From: Deltaproteobacteria bacterium
Lineage (GTDB): Bacteria; Desulfobacterota; Desulfuromonadia; Desulfuromonadales; BM103
Reading direction: 5' to 3'
Assembly: GCA_024636155.1 (NCBI GenBank)
Contig: JAGXHM010000135.1
Span: 19,577-83,576, forward strand
DNA length: 64,000 nucleotides
The position numbers were made by a program, and so were the translations under genes. Under the pieces are notes generated by a model. The model searched no databases, was not told where the DNA came from, and worked only from the letters and a program-made list of their open reading frames with translations. Positions 7,671 to 16,982 of the stretch are shown piece by piece; position 1 is the stretch's first letter; each line of letters starts with the position of its first letter.

Positions 7671-8990
7671 ATGTTGAAGAGGATAAAAGGTCTGGTTGGT
7701 TCATTAACTTTTGCGAGTCTGGTTCTGGTTCTCTGTTCCGCACTGTTTTTTGGCGGCTGCAGCAAAGAAGAGGAGGCACCCGCCCCGGCACCAAAAGCGG
7801 CCGCAAAAGAAGCGCCAGCAGTCGCTGAGACTCAACCAGTAGCCGCTGTGGCTCAACCGGCAGCAGAACAGACTCAACCGGCGGCAGAAAAGACTAAGGC
7901 TCCAGTTAAACGCGAGAAGTTCGGCACAGACAAGCGCCACGAAGAAGTCAAAAAAGAACTGCGCACCATTAAAACTTCAAATGAAGAATTCAAGTGGAAG
8001 ATGGTCATGCCTTGGTCCAAAGGCTTGTTGTTTTATGATCTGGCCCAGCACTTTGCCGATTCAGTAGAACTCGCATCGGGCGGTCGCCTGTCAATCAAGC
8101 TCTTCTCGGCTGGCGAATTAGTCGGAGCCATGGAAAGTTTCGATGCGGTCAGCAAGGGTCAGGCAGACATCGGCCATGACTGGCCAGGGTACTGGAAAGG
8201 CAAGAACGAGGCTTTCGTCGCCTTTGCTTCGGTTCCTTTCGGTCTGGATGCTGAAGGCTACAACATCTGGCTCTATGAGCGCGGTGGTTTGGAAATGATG
8301 CAGGAACTGTACGGCCGCTACAACCTGTTTGCACTCCCCGGTGGCAACGTCGGCCAGGAGCTGGGCCTGTTCTCCAACAAAAAAGCATCCAAAATGGAAG
8401 ACTTCAAAGGCATGCGCGTCAGAACCCCTGGCTGGTACATGGACATCATGACTCAGCTTGGCGCCAGCGTTACGCCCCTCCCTGGTGGCGAAGTCTATCT
8501 CGCCCTGGAGCGTGGCGTTATTGATGCCGCAGAATTCAGCACGCCTGCCATCAACTACCCAATGGGCTTTGATGAAATCACCAAGTACGTTATCCAGCCC
8601 GGCGTCCATCAGCCGTCTTGCCAGAGCGCATTTTTCATCAATAAGGACTCTTACAACAAGCTGCCTGCCGACCTGAAGTGGATTGTCGACATCGCCGCTA
8701 AGGAGACCCAGCTCTGGTCGACAGCCTGGCAGGAAAACCTCAACGCCGAAGCCGTCAAGCTATTCAAAGAGAAGGTTGAATTCGTTCACATGGACGAAGA
8801 GACCATCAATGAATTCGCCAAAGCTTCTCACGACTATATTGAAGGCTTGAAAGCGCAATACCCCGACGTGAAAAAAGTTATGGATTCCCAGGACCTGTTC
8901 AAAGCTGACTTCGCCGACTGGCGTGAAGAACGCGGTGGCATTGCTCCATGGCCTTACGAGCAGTTTGTAAAAGGTAAACATAAGCAATAA
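7671..8990 (+). CDS. dctP: TRAP transporter substrate-binding lipoprotein (DctP family)
   Basis: A 439-residue solute receptor. A signal peptide ends in a lipobox (FFGGC, Cys30), followed by an Ala/Pro/Glu-rich linker to about residue 85 and a DctP/TakP-like domain. The segments GGNVGQELGLFSNK and EFSTPAINYP resemble receptors for 2-oxo acids and lactate. It should sit on the outer face of the inner membrane and deliver ligand to DctQM. The GntR operator shared with the lut operon makes lactate or a related hydroxy/oxo acid the likeliest ligand. GAGGAGG lies just before the ATG. The long low-complexity linker is unusual. Confidence 0.88.
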   Translation: MLKRIKGLVGSLTFASLVLVLCSALFFGGCSKEEEAPAPAPKAAAKEAPAVAETQPVAAVAQPAAEQTQPAAEKTKAPVKREKFGTDKRHEEVKKELRTIKTSNEEFKWKMVMPWSKGLLFYDLAQHFADSVELASGGRLSIKLFSAGELVGAMESFDAVSKGQADIGHDWPGYWKGKNEAFVAFASVPFGLDAEGYNIWLYERGGLEMMQELYGRYNLFALPGGNVGQELGLFSNKKASKMEDFKGMRVRTPGWYMDIMTQLGASVTPLPGGEVYLALERGVIDAAEFSTPAINYPMGFDEITKYVIQPGVHQPSCQSAFFINKDSYNKLPADLKWIVDIAAKETQLWSTAWQENLNAEAVKLFKEKVEFVHMDEETINEFAKASHDYIEGLKAQYPDVKKVMDSQDLFKADFADWREERGGIAPWPYEQFVKGKHKQ

Positions 8991-9000
8991 GACAAACCCC

Positions 9001-9024
9001 GGCGGGAGCCTGCGGGCTCCCGCC
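9001..9024 (+). other. Strong intercistronic hairpin between dctP and dctQ
   Basis: Ten perfect GC-rich pairs (GGCGGGAGCC and GGCTCCCGCC) close a TGCG tetraloop, with no T-run. Such hairpins often raise the level of the binding-protein mRNA segment above that of the permease segment, so this looks like a stability element or partial terminator. Confidence 0.65.
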
Positions 9025-9076
9025 TCTATCAATCCCCCGACTACACAAGCAAACCATTACCGAGCACGAGGTTTTT

Positions 9077-9574
9077 ATGTTTAAGCTTGATAGAGCTATC
9101 GACACTCTCAACGAAAAGTTTTGTTTTTATGCATCATATCTAATCCTGCCGTTGATTATCGTGATCGTCTGGGAAGTCTTTATGCGCTACGGACTCAACA
9201 CGCCAACCACCTGGGCTTTTGAACTGACCGTTTTCCTGTACGGCATTCACTTCTCTTTTGCCTTGGCATATGCGCATAAACACGACACCCACGTTGCCAT
9301 CGATGTCTTTGAAGCACGGCTTTCACCAAGAAAGCGGACCATTCTGCGGATCATAACCAACACATGTCTGTTCCTTCCAACGATTGGACTGCTGACCTAT
9401 TACATCTGCGTTATGGCCATCAGCTCGTGGAGACAGTTGGAACATGCATCCAGCTCCTGGGGACCAGCGATCTACCCGTACAAAACGCTCATGGCGCTTG
9501 GCTTCATTCTCTTTTTGCTGCAGGGAGTCGCCAAGCTGATCCAAGATATCCGTTCCCTGAAAGAGACCCCTTAA
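9077..9574 (+). CDS. dctQ: TRAP transporter small permease (DctQ family)
   Basis: A 165-residue inner membrane protein with four predicted helices (about 15-35, 50-70, 90-112, 130-150), the usual DctQ size and topology. The stretch MRYGLNTPTTWAFELTVFLYG fits the family. It partners the large permease encoded 30 bases downstream and the DctP lipoprotein upstream in sodium-driven uptake. Confidence 0.88.
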   Translation: MFKLDRAIDTLNEKFCFYASYLILPLIIVIVWEVFMRYGLNTPTTWAFELTVFLYGIHFSFALAYAHKHDTHVAIDVFEARLSPRKRTILRIITNTCLFLPTIGLLTYYICVMAISSWRQLEHASSSWGPAIYPYKTLMALGFILFLLQGVAKLIQDIRSLKETP

Positions 9575-9604
9575 AGCCTGTTCAAGTCTGGAGATATGAC
9601 ACCG

Positions 9605-10945
9605 ATGAGCGTAGAAGTCCTGACCCTACTCATGTTCCTGATCCTGATGGCCTCCATAACCATGGGACATCCATTAGCGGTAACGCTGGCCGCCGTTGCG
9701 ACGATCTTTGGCCTGATCGACAACGGGTTCGACTTCCCAGGCCTGCTCGGGCTCTTTGCCTATAATACCTGGGGGATTTTCCTTAACTATACGCTGGTTG
9801 CCATCCCGTTGTTTATCTTCATGGCCCAGATTCTCGACCGATCCAAGGTTTCCGAAGGACTATTCGAAGCCTTATACATCGTTCTTGGCGGTCTGCGCGG
9901 CGGCCTGGGCATGGCGGTCATCGTTGTCTCAACCGTCTTTGCCGCTACCACCGGCATCGTCGGGGCTTCAGTTGTCGCCATGGGTTTGATGGCCGGGCCA
10001 GCACTACTCAAGCGAGGTTACGACAAGTCTCTCTCAGCAGGCATAATCTGCTCGTCAGGAACGCTGGGTATTTTGATCCCGCCGTCGATCATGCTGGTTG
10101 TCTATGGCGGCCTGACCGGTCAGAAAGAGACCTCGGTCGGCAATCTCTTCGCCGCCGCCATTCTGCCTGGCCTGCTGCTATCGGGCATGTACCTGCTGTA
10201 CGTAGGCGTGCGCTGCTACCTGAACCCAAAGGTCGGTCCGCCGATTCCCGCCGCAGATCGCACGGCGACTGTCTTGGAAAAGTTCACCATGACCATGAAG
10301 AACTTTGTGCCTCCTTTCGGTTTGATCCTTACGGTTATGGGCACTATTCTAGCCGGGATCGCCACACCAACGGAAGCAGCTGCCCTCGGCTGCCTCGGCG
10401 CGCTGATTCTTGCCCTGGTAACGCGAAAGCTGGACTGGAACGTCATCACCGAAGCCAGCATCTCTACCGCCCGTACGACAGCGATGATCATGGCCCTGTT
10501 CATCGGTGGTAAATTCTTTTCCGTAGTCTTTTTGAGTATGGGTGGAGGTGACGTCGTCGCCGATGTCCTGCTGGGCATGGATGTCAGTCCCTACGTGGTT
10601 TTTTTCATCATGATGGCAGTGGTGTTTTTCATGGGCATGTTTATTGACTGGGCGGCTATTCTTCTGGTCGTTGTGCCAATTTTCACGCCGATTGCCATGG
10701 ACCTGAACTTCAATCCGCTCTGGTTTGCCATGATGGTCTGCATCAACCTGCAGACTTCTTTTCTGACGCCACCGTTCGGCTATTCCCTCTTTTATTTCAA
10801 AGGGGTGGCTCCACCTGGATATACCATGGGCGATGTCTACAGAGGGATCATCCCCTTCGTCGCAATCCAGGTCGTTGCACTGGTAGCTCTCGTGATGTTC
10901 CCGGAGATCATTACCTATCTGCCTGACATTTTCTTCGGCAGATAG
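9605..10945 (+). CDS. dctM: TRAP transporter large permease (DctM family)
   Basis: The 446-residue DctM subunit carries the transport path, with about a dozen hydrophobic helices. Family motifs include GASVVAMGLMAGPALLKRGY near helix 4 and PPSIMLVVYG. Two starts are possible. GGAG at 9590 is only two bases from ATG 9596 but eleven from ATG 9605, so I prefer 9605 with modest certainty. It follows dctQ and precedes a universal stress protein, an association common in TRAP operons. Confidence 0.9.
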   Translation: MSVEVLTLLMFLILMASITMGHPLAVTLAAVATIFGLIDNGFDFPGLLGLFAYNTWGIFLNYTLVAIPLFIFMAQILDRSKVSEGLFEALYIVLGGLRGGLGMAVIVVSTVFAATTGIVGASVVAMGLMAGPALLKRGYDKSLSAGIICSSGTLGILIPPSIMLVVYGGLTGQKETSVGNLFAAAILPGLLLSGMYLLYVGVRCYLNPKVGPPIPAADRTATVLEKFTMTMKNFVPPFGLILTVMGTILAGIATPTEAAALGCLGALILALVTRKLDWNVITEASISTARTTAMIMALFIGGKFFSVVFLSMGGGDVVADVLLGMDVSPYVVFFIMMAVVFFMGMFIDWAAILLVVVPIFTPIAMDLNFNPLWFAMMVCINLQTSFLTPPFGYSLFYFKGVAPPGYTMGDVYRGIIPFVAIQVVALVALVMFPEIITYLPDIFFGR

Positions 10946-10968
10946 TCACGCTTTAGAGGAGAGGACAA

Positions 10969-11478
10969 ATGCTTCCGAGAATAAAAAAGATTCTCTACGC
11001 GACAGGAATGGGAGCAGGAGCTCCATACGTCTTTCGTTACGCCCTAGCCATTGCCAAAGAGCACGATGCGCAGATTATAGCTGTCTCGGCATTGGAGCCG
11101 ATGTCTACATTTGCCCAGAGCCTGGTGGAGCTGCATATTTCCCACGAGCAATCGGAACAGATTCACAGCACAGCAAAAAACCAGGCCAAGGAGCGGTTAC
11201 TGGAACGCATCACAAGGCTATGCGAAAAAGAATGTGGCTCTGAGGTGCAGTGTGCTCAGAGGGTCAAAGAGATCATGGTAGAAGAAGGGCAACCGGCTCA
11301 AATCGTTTTGAAGAACGCAAAAGAATACGCTGTCGACCTGATCATCATGGGCGCACATCGCCACACCGTGATCGGAGATGCGATACTCGGCAGCACGACC
11401 CACAAGGTGCTGCACAGTGCCGCCCAGCCAGTTCTGGTGGTGCGGATCCCTGAAGGTTTTCACGAAGAGGGATTCTGA
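10969..11478 (+). CDS. Universal stress protein (UspA family)
   Basis: A 169-residue UspA-fold protein. The C-terminal nucleotide-binding motif is present (GAHRHTVIGDAILGSTTHKV followed by PVLVV), so ATP binding is expected. It starts 23 bases after dctM with an AGGAGAGG site, placing it in the TRAP operon. UspA proteins encoded with TRAP transporters are thought to modulate transport (TeaD is the studied case); that role here is inference. Confidence 0.88.
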   Translation: MLPRIKKILYATGMGAGAPYVFRYALAIAKEHDAQIIAVSALEPMSTFAQSLVELHISHEQSEQIHSTAKNQAKERLLERITRLCEKECGSEVQCAQRVKEIMVEEGQPAQIVLKNAKEYAVDLIIMGAHRHTVIGDAILGSTTHKVLHSAAQPVLVVRIPEGFHEEGF

Positions 11479-11508
11479 GCGGCCAGAGCACACTCTACCG
11501 ACCATCAG

Positions 11509-11545
11509 TTTCGGGGCACACAGCCATTGCCTGCGTGTCCCGAAA
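11509..11545 (+). other. Stem-loop upstream of glcD-type gene
   Basis: Fourteen-base arms at 11509-11522 and 11532-11545 pair with one wobble and one mismatch. The hairpin ends about six bases before the AAAGGA site of the next gene and is followed by TATTT. It may be a weak terminator of the TRAP operon or a translational control element. Confidence 0.5.
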
Positions 11546-11562
11546 TATTTAAAGGAAACGCC

Positions 11563-12953
11563 ATGATTTCAGAAACGGCTATTCAGCTCCTGATTGACAA
11601 ACTGGGCAAGGAAAACGTCATTACCGCGACGGAAGATCTGCTGGTTCTCGGCTACGACTCTACCCCCGGCCTGCACGCGACACCGGAGCTGGTCGTCTAC
11701 CCGACTGACAGTGAGCAGGTGCAAAGCGTAATGCAAGTTGCCCGTGATCACAAAGTGCCGCTCACCCCGCGTGGCAGTGGCACCGGCCTTTCCGGTGGCA
11801 GCATCCCGATCAATGGCGGCATCGTCATCTGCTTGAACAAGATGAACAAGATCCTTGAAATCGATGAAGAGAACCTGACCGCCACTTGCCAGGCTGGCGT
11901 TATTACCCTCGACCTCTTCAACGCCGTCGCTGCAAAGGGACTCTTCTATCCGCCGGATCCTGGTTCACAGAAAATTTCGACCCTCGGCGGTAATGTTATG
12001 GAAGACGCCGGCGGCCTGCGCGGCCTTAAATACGGCGTCACCCGCGATTACGTTATGGCCCTCAAATGCGTTTTGCCAGATGGCAGCCTGCTGAACACCG
12101 GCGGTAAAAGCGTCAAAGACGTTGCCGGCTATGCTTTCAAGGATCTGTTGGTCGGCAGCGAAGGGACCCTGGCAATCATCACCGAGATCACTGTTAAGCT
12201 GATTCCACCACCGCAGGACAAGCGGACCTTCCTCGCTTATTTCGACGATATCCGCATTGCCGGGGTAGCGGTCAGCAAGATCATCGCCGCAAAGATCATC
12301 CCCTCAACCATGGAAATTATGGACAAGGCAACCATCAATTGTGTCGAAGATTACGTCAAAATCGGTTTGCCGCGCGAGATGGCAGCACTGCTGCTGATCG
12401 AGGTTGACGGTCACCCGGCGATGGTTGCCGAAGAGGCCGTAGGGGTCGAGCGGATACTGAAGGAAGTGGGAGCAGCAGAAGTGCATGTTGCCAAGGACGC
12501 TGAAGAAGCCGCCAGTCTGGCTGCGGCACGACGTACCGCTCTCTCGGCACTGCACGGGTTTCACCGACGACCCTGCTGGAAGACGCGACCGTGCCCCGTT
12601 CGATGCTTGCAGAAACCTTTGCCCTGATTGAACGCTTAACCAAGAAATATGCGTTGACGGTTGGCACCTTCGGTCACGCCGGTGACGGCAACTTGCACCC
12701 GACGGTCCTCTGTGACGAACGTGATGCAGACGAGATGAAACGAGCGCACGCCTTTTACGATGAACTTTACGAGCAGGTTCTCGCCTGGGGTGGCACCGTC
12801 TCAGGGGAACATGGCATCGGTATCGCTAAAAAAGAATATCTGGCCAGACAAATCGGCCCGGGTGGCGTTGCAGTGATGAAACGAATCAAACAGGCATTTG
12901 ACCCCGAAGGATTACTCAACCCGGGAAAAATCTTCACAGACGGTCAGGGGTGA
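11563..12953 (+). pseudogene. glcD: GlcD-type FAD-linked glycolate/D-lactate oxidase, frameshifted
   Basis: The first frame, from ATG 11563 (AAAGGA six bases upstream), encodes an FAD-binding type 4 domain with PRGSGTGLSGG and GGKSVKDVAGY. The C-terminal FAD-linked oxidase part continues in another frame to 12953, with GTFGHAGDGNLHPT and GEHGIG. The break lies near 12552-12555: adding one base after CTG restores a 463-codon gene of normal family length, including the segment PTTLLEDATVPRS. Intact, it would oxidise glycolate or D-lactate with the GlcF partner that starts four bases later. A single missing base may be a sequencing error or a real loss of function. Confidence 0.85.
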
Positions 12954-12957
12954 ACTG

Positions 12958-14262
12958 ATGGCCGACAAAGAGAAACTTGGCAACTTTACCCCCGAGAATG
13001 CTCCAGAATATGAAGATGTCTTGCAGTGCATGCGCTGCGGCTTCTGCCTGCCGACCTGTCCGACCTTCGCCCTGACCGGCCGCGAGCGTTCCAGTCCCCG
13101 TGGCCGAGTTGCCCTGGCCAGGGCCGTGGCCGAAGGGAAACTCGAATTCACCGCAGCGGTCAAGGAAGAAGCCTTCTTCTGCCTCGACTGTCGCGCCTGC
13201 ACCACAGCCTGCCCCTCCGGTGTGCGTGCCGGTGAAGTCATGGAAATTTGTCGCAGTCAGGCCCATCAGTTCTTCCCGCTCAAGCATGTCGGCAAGTCGT
13301 TTCGTGAGTTTGTGTTGCAGAAGATGTTGCCCAATCCAGACCTGCTTGAGACCTCGATGTTGCCAGCCAGACTCTACCAGAAACTCGGCATCCAGTGGCT
13401 GGTGCGCAACTCGCACCTGCTCAAACTGGGCCCGGAATGGGTGGAGAAGGCCGAGGGGATGATCCCTGACCTCTATCCACCGTTACGCCCACAGTTACCG
13501 GATGTGGTTCCGGCAGTCGGCGAACAACGCGGCCGGGTGGCCTTCTTCCTCGGCTGCATCATGACCCTGATGTATGCCGAAGTCTCACGCCAGACCGTGC
13601 GCGTACTCACCCACCAGGGCTTCGAAGTGGTGACGCCTAAGGAGCAGAAATGCTGTGGTGCTCCACATCTGACCGAAGGAGATCGCGACACCACCCGACT
13701 CATTGCTCAGCACAACCTCGACCTCTTTATGGCTCTCGATGTCGACGCGATTGTTACCGACTGTGCCGGTTGCGGTGCGGCCCTCAAAGAATACGAGGAA
13801 TTGCTCGAAGAGGCAGGGGCACACGACAAGCTTGCCACCTTCCGCGGCAGAATCAAAGATGTCAGTGAATTTCTGGCGGAGCAGGGGTTAAGAACAGAAG
13901 GACTTGTGCCGGTCGAGAAGACCGTCACCTATCACGAGCCCTGCCATCTCTGCCATGCCCAGGGCATCAGCAAGCAACCGCGCGATCTGATCAAGGCGAT
14001 TCCAGGAATCATTTACCGCGAGCTAGAAGAGGCTAGCTGGTGCTGCGGCAGTGCAGCGACCTTTAGCCTCAAGTACACCACTGAGAGCCAGCAAATCCTC
14101 GACCGCAAACTTGAAAATATCAAGGCAACCGGTGCCGAACTGCTGGTCACTGCTAACCCCGGCTGCCACCTGCAGTTGGCCTGGGGGCTCAAGCAAGCCA
14201 GAATGCCACAGAAGGTCGTTCATATTACTGAGCTCTTGGGGATGGCGACACCGAACTGTTAA
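12958..14262 (+). CDS. glcF: GlcF-type iron-sulfur subunit of glycolate/D-lactate oxidase
   Basis: A 434-residue protein with two N-terminal 4Fe-4S motifs (CMRCGFCLPTCP and CLDCRACTTACP) and two C-terminal CCG modules (KCCGAPHL and WCCGSAA, with HEPCHL between them). It would carry electrons from the GlcD flavoprotein to the membrane quinone pool. ATG 12958 lies four bases after the glcD stop, with GGGG seven bases upstream. Nearby lactate genes favour D-lactate as substrate, but glycolate is equally compatible with the sequence. Confidence 0.88.
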   Translation: MADKEKLGNFTPENAPEYEDVLQCMRCGFCLPTCPTFALTGRERSSPRGRVALARAVAEGKLEFTAAVKEEAFFCLDCRACTTACPSGVRAGEVMEICRSQAHQFFPLKHVGKSFREFVLQKMLPNPDLLETSMLPARLYQKLGIQWLVRNSHLLKLGPEWVEKAEGMIPDLYPPLRPQLPDVVPAVGEQRGRVAFFLGCIMTLMYAEVSRQTVRVLTHQGFEVVTPKEQKCCGAPHLTEGDRDTTRLIAQHNLDLFMALDVDAIVTDCAGCGAALKEYEELLEEAGAHDKLATFRGRIKDVSEFLAEQGLRTEGLVPVEKTVTYHEPCHLCHAQGISKQPRDLIKAIPGIIYRELEEASWCCGSAATFSLKYTTESQQILDRKLENIKATGAELLVTANPGCHLQLAWGLKQARMPQKVVHITELLGMATPNC

Positions 14263-14391
14263 TCCGCGTGTCTTTGCTTCGGACCAACTCGGGGAGGTCG
14301 GTCTTGACACGAACAACAAGTTCCAGTCTACTCATAAGTCAGGATTTGCAGGTATCTCCCTTTTGACGATTCGGGACGCTTTATTGGACCA

Positions 14392-15042
14392 TCAATCGAG
14401 CACTACGGTACCCGCAGGGGTTTCTATGTGTGCCTTTAACGTTTCTTCCTCTTCGATATCCGCAGGGTTGATCAGGATCTCTTTTTCCAAGCCTAATGAC
14501 TTGACAACCTCCTGCACCAAAATGGGGCGGGAATGAAACCCTTCTAGCTTTATTAAACGACAGCCAGATTCATCCAGGCTGTTAGATGGGTGCTTATCTG
14601 TCTTCCATTCTATTAACGGTGGAACTTGACCTCCTAAAACGAGAGAACCATCAGAGGTGAAAGTCATCTTCCAGCTTAATTGACCGCGACTCATGGGGTG
14701 AACTTGGCCAATATTAATTTTGCATAATTTGACCAATGAATGAATATCATCCGTTCTTGCTACCCAAGTAATTAACCTGGGTCTTTCAAGAAGTTTTTCT
14801 TTCAATTTCCGTGAGTCTAAATTAAACCACCTTGGATTACTTGGTCTGATACCGTCAGGGTTGATAGCTATAATCTCTAAATAGCAACCTTGATTGAGCT
14901 TCAATAGTTTGTTGTGAGTGCCTTGACTGGCATGCTGACCACCACCTTGTGGTTCCGCACCAAGCTTTTCTCTTATGTATTTACCCCCTTGAATTAGAGA
15001 ATGTGCTGCCAGTACAAGGTGGTCTAAACGCGCTGAGATCAC
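14392..15042 (-). CDS. VOC-superfamily (glyoxalase-like) protein
   Basis: A 216-residue protein opening with the VOC-type strand LDHLVLAAHSL and a GxHxxxGTHNKLL segment, resembling the Glyoxalase_3-like group. Proteins of this fold bind metal or small ligands; no substrate can be named. Base composition is visibly more AT-rich than the neighbouring genes and codon choice differs, which hints at separate ancestry. It lies 74 bases downstream of livM on the same strand and may be cotranscribed. Confidence 0.65.
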   Translation of the reverse strand: MISARLDHLVLAAHSLIQGGKYIREKLGAEPQGGGQHASQGTHNKLLKLNQGCYLEIIAINPDGIRPSNPRWFNLDSRKLKEKLLERPRLITWVARTDDIHSLVKLCKINIGQVHPMSRGQLSWKMTFTSDGSLVLGGQVPPLIEWKTDKHPSNSLDESGCRLIKLEGFHSRPILVQEVVKSLGLEKEILINPADIEEEETLKAHIETPAGTVVLD

Positions 15043-15116
15043 AATTTCTCCTTTTCCACCTTATTCCGGTATCTGGAGGGAGGAAAAAAGTCAATTTGTC
15101 AGGCCCATACTTCGTG

Positions 15117-16061
15117 TTACTTGGGAGACAGGGTTCTAATCTTTTCCAGGATTTCACCAACGATGCCACGGCGAAAAGCAAGAACACAGGTGACAAAGAT
15201 CGCACCGATGATGATGGTGACCCAGGAACCGAAGCTGGCCAGGTAGTTGTTCAGGGTCACGACCAGAAGAGCGCCGATCGCCGGTCCGAGCACCGTGCCC
15301 ATGCCGCCGAGAAGCGTCATCAGGACCACCTCGCCTGACATGTGCCAGTTGACATCGGTGAGTGAGGCAAGCTGGAAGACCAGTGACTTGGTTCCTCCGG
15401 CCATGCCGCTCAAGGCTGCCGAGATGACAAAGACCATGAGCTTGAACCGGTCGGTGTCGTAGCCAAGCGACCTGGCGCGCGGTTCGTTTTCGCGGATCGC
15501 CTTGAGAACCTGTCCGAAAGGCGAGTTGATCGTGCGGTAGACCATCCAGAAGCCGAACAGGAAGATCACCAGCACAAAGTAGTACATCGACATGGTGTCT
15601 TTAAGATCGACCAGACCGAACAGCGTGCCGCGTGGAACGCCCTGGATGCCGTCCTCACCGCCGGTGAATTTCATTTGCAGGCTGAGGAAGTAAACCACCT
15701 GGGCAAAGCCGAGCGTGATCATGGCGAAGTAGATGCCGGAGCGGCGAATCGCCAGCCAGCCGATGACAAGGCCAAGCAGGGAGGACACTGCGACGCCGAG
15801 CAGGATGCCTGAGATTGGGTCAAAGTTGAAGACCTTCACCGCGTGGGCGGTGACGTATCCGGCCGAGCCGAAGAAGGCAGCATGGCCGAACGAGAGTAGT
15901 CCTGCGTAGCCGAGCAGCAGGTTGAAGGCACAGGCGAACAATGCGAAGCAAAGCACCTTCATGAGGAACACCGGGTAGAACAGGTGCGGAGCGATCAATA
16001 GGACCGCGAGCATCATCACCGCGCCGATCAACGGGCGATTGGTTTTTGCGGTCCCGGTCAT
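15117..16061 (-). CDS. livM: Branched-chain amino acid-type ABC permease (LivM)
   Basis: A 314-residue inner membrane permease with about nine hydrophobic helices. The LivM cytoplasmic signature is present (AIRENEPRARSLGYDTDRFKL), followed by AALSGMAGG. It pairs with LivH, whose gene overlaps it by four bases (ATGA). Liv-type systems also carry amides, urea and aromatic acids, so substrate identity is open. Confidence 0.92.
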   Translation of the reverse strand: MTGTAKTNRPLIGAVMMLAVLLIAPHLFYPVFLMKVLCFALFACAFNLLLGYAGLLSFGHAAFFGSAGYVTAHAVKVFNFDPISGILLGVAVSSLLGLVIGWLAIRRSGIYFAMITLGFAQVVYFLSLQMKFTGGEDGIQGVPRGTLFGLVDLKDTMSMYYFVLVIFLFGFWMVYRTINSPFGQVLKAIRENEPRARSLGYDTDRFKLMVFVISAALSGMAGGTKSLVFQLASLTDVNWHMSGEVVLMTLLGGMGTVLGPAIGALLVVTLNNYLASFGSWVTIIIGAIFVTCVLAFRRGIVGEILEKIRTLSPK

Positions 16062-16945
16062 TTCAACCTCCCGAACAGGCCCGCCGGCCGAATCAGAAGA
16101 ACCAGCGCCATGATGACGAAAACCACGACGCCGGAGGCCTCAGGATAGAAAACCTTGGTCAAGCCTTCAAGCAGCCCAAGACTGATTCCGGTGATGATGG
16201 AGCCCAAGATTGAACCCATACCACCGATAACCACCACCGCAAAAACAACGATGATCAGGTTTGAACCCATCACCGGAGTCACCTGATAGATGGGGGCGGC
16301 CAGTACGCCGGCAAACCCCGCCAGTGCCACCCCGTAGCCGAAGGTGAGAGTGATCATCAGCGGCACGTTGATGCCGAAGGCCTGGAGCAATTCCGGATTC
16401 TCCGTGGCGGCGCGCAGGTAGGCACCAAGTTTGGTGCGTTCGATCACAAACCAGGTGCAAAAACAGACCGATAGCGAAGCGACGATGACCCAGGCCCGAT
16501 AGTAGGGCAGGAACATGAAGCCGAGGTTGACCCCGCCCTGAAAAACATCCGGGATCGGGTAGGAGAGGCCGGAGACGCCGTAAAGTTGTCGAAAAAGACC
16601 TTCAAGGACCAGGGCCAGGCCGAAGGTCAGCAGCAGGCCATAGAGGTGGTCGAGGTGGTAGAGGCGCCTCAGCATGAGGCGCTCCATGATGATGCCGAAG
16701 AGACCCACGACAAGGGGTGCGAGGATGAGCCCCACCCAGTAGTTGACACCGAGGTAGGTGAGACCCATCCATGCGACAAAGGCTCCCAGCATGTACTGGG
16801 CACCGTGTGCGAAGTTGATGATGTTGAGCAGTCCGAAGATGATGGCGAGCCCCAGGCTGAGGACTGCATAGAATGATCCATTAATAAGCCCGATAAGGAG
16901 CTGCCCCAGCAGGGCCTGGATCGAAATACCGAATACCTGCATCAT
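16058..16945 (-). CDS. livH: Branched-chain amino acid-type ABC permease (LivH)
   Basis: A 295-residue permease with eight or so hydrophobic helices and the LivH signatures GLINGSFYAVLSLGLAIIFGLLNIINFAHG near the N-terminus and GLAGFAGVLAAP-like text (ALAGFAGVLAAPIYQV) centrally. It forms the membrane channel with LivM. It lies 37 bases after the binding-protein gene. Confidence 0.92.
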   Translation of the reverse strand: MMQVFGISIQALLGQLLIGLINGSFYAVLSLGLAIIFGLLNIINFAHGAQYMLGAFVAWMGLTYLGVNYWVGLILAPLVVGLFGIIMERLMLRRLYHLDHLYGLLLTFGLALVLEGLFRQLYGVSGLSYPIPDVFQGGVNLGFMFLPYYRAWVIVASLSVCFCTWFVIERTKLGAYLRAATENPELLQAFGINVPLMITLTFGYGVALAGFAGVLAAPIYQVTPVMGSNLIIVVFAVVVIGGMGSILGSIITGISLGLLEGLTKVFYPEASGVVVFVIMALVLLIRPAGLFGRLK

Positions 16946-16982
16946 AATAAAATACCCTTTATGCTCGCCGTCACTGCCTGGC

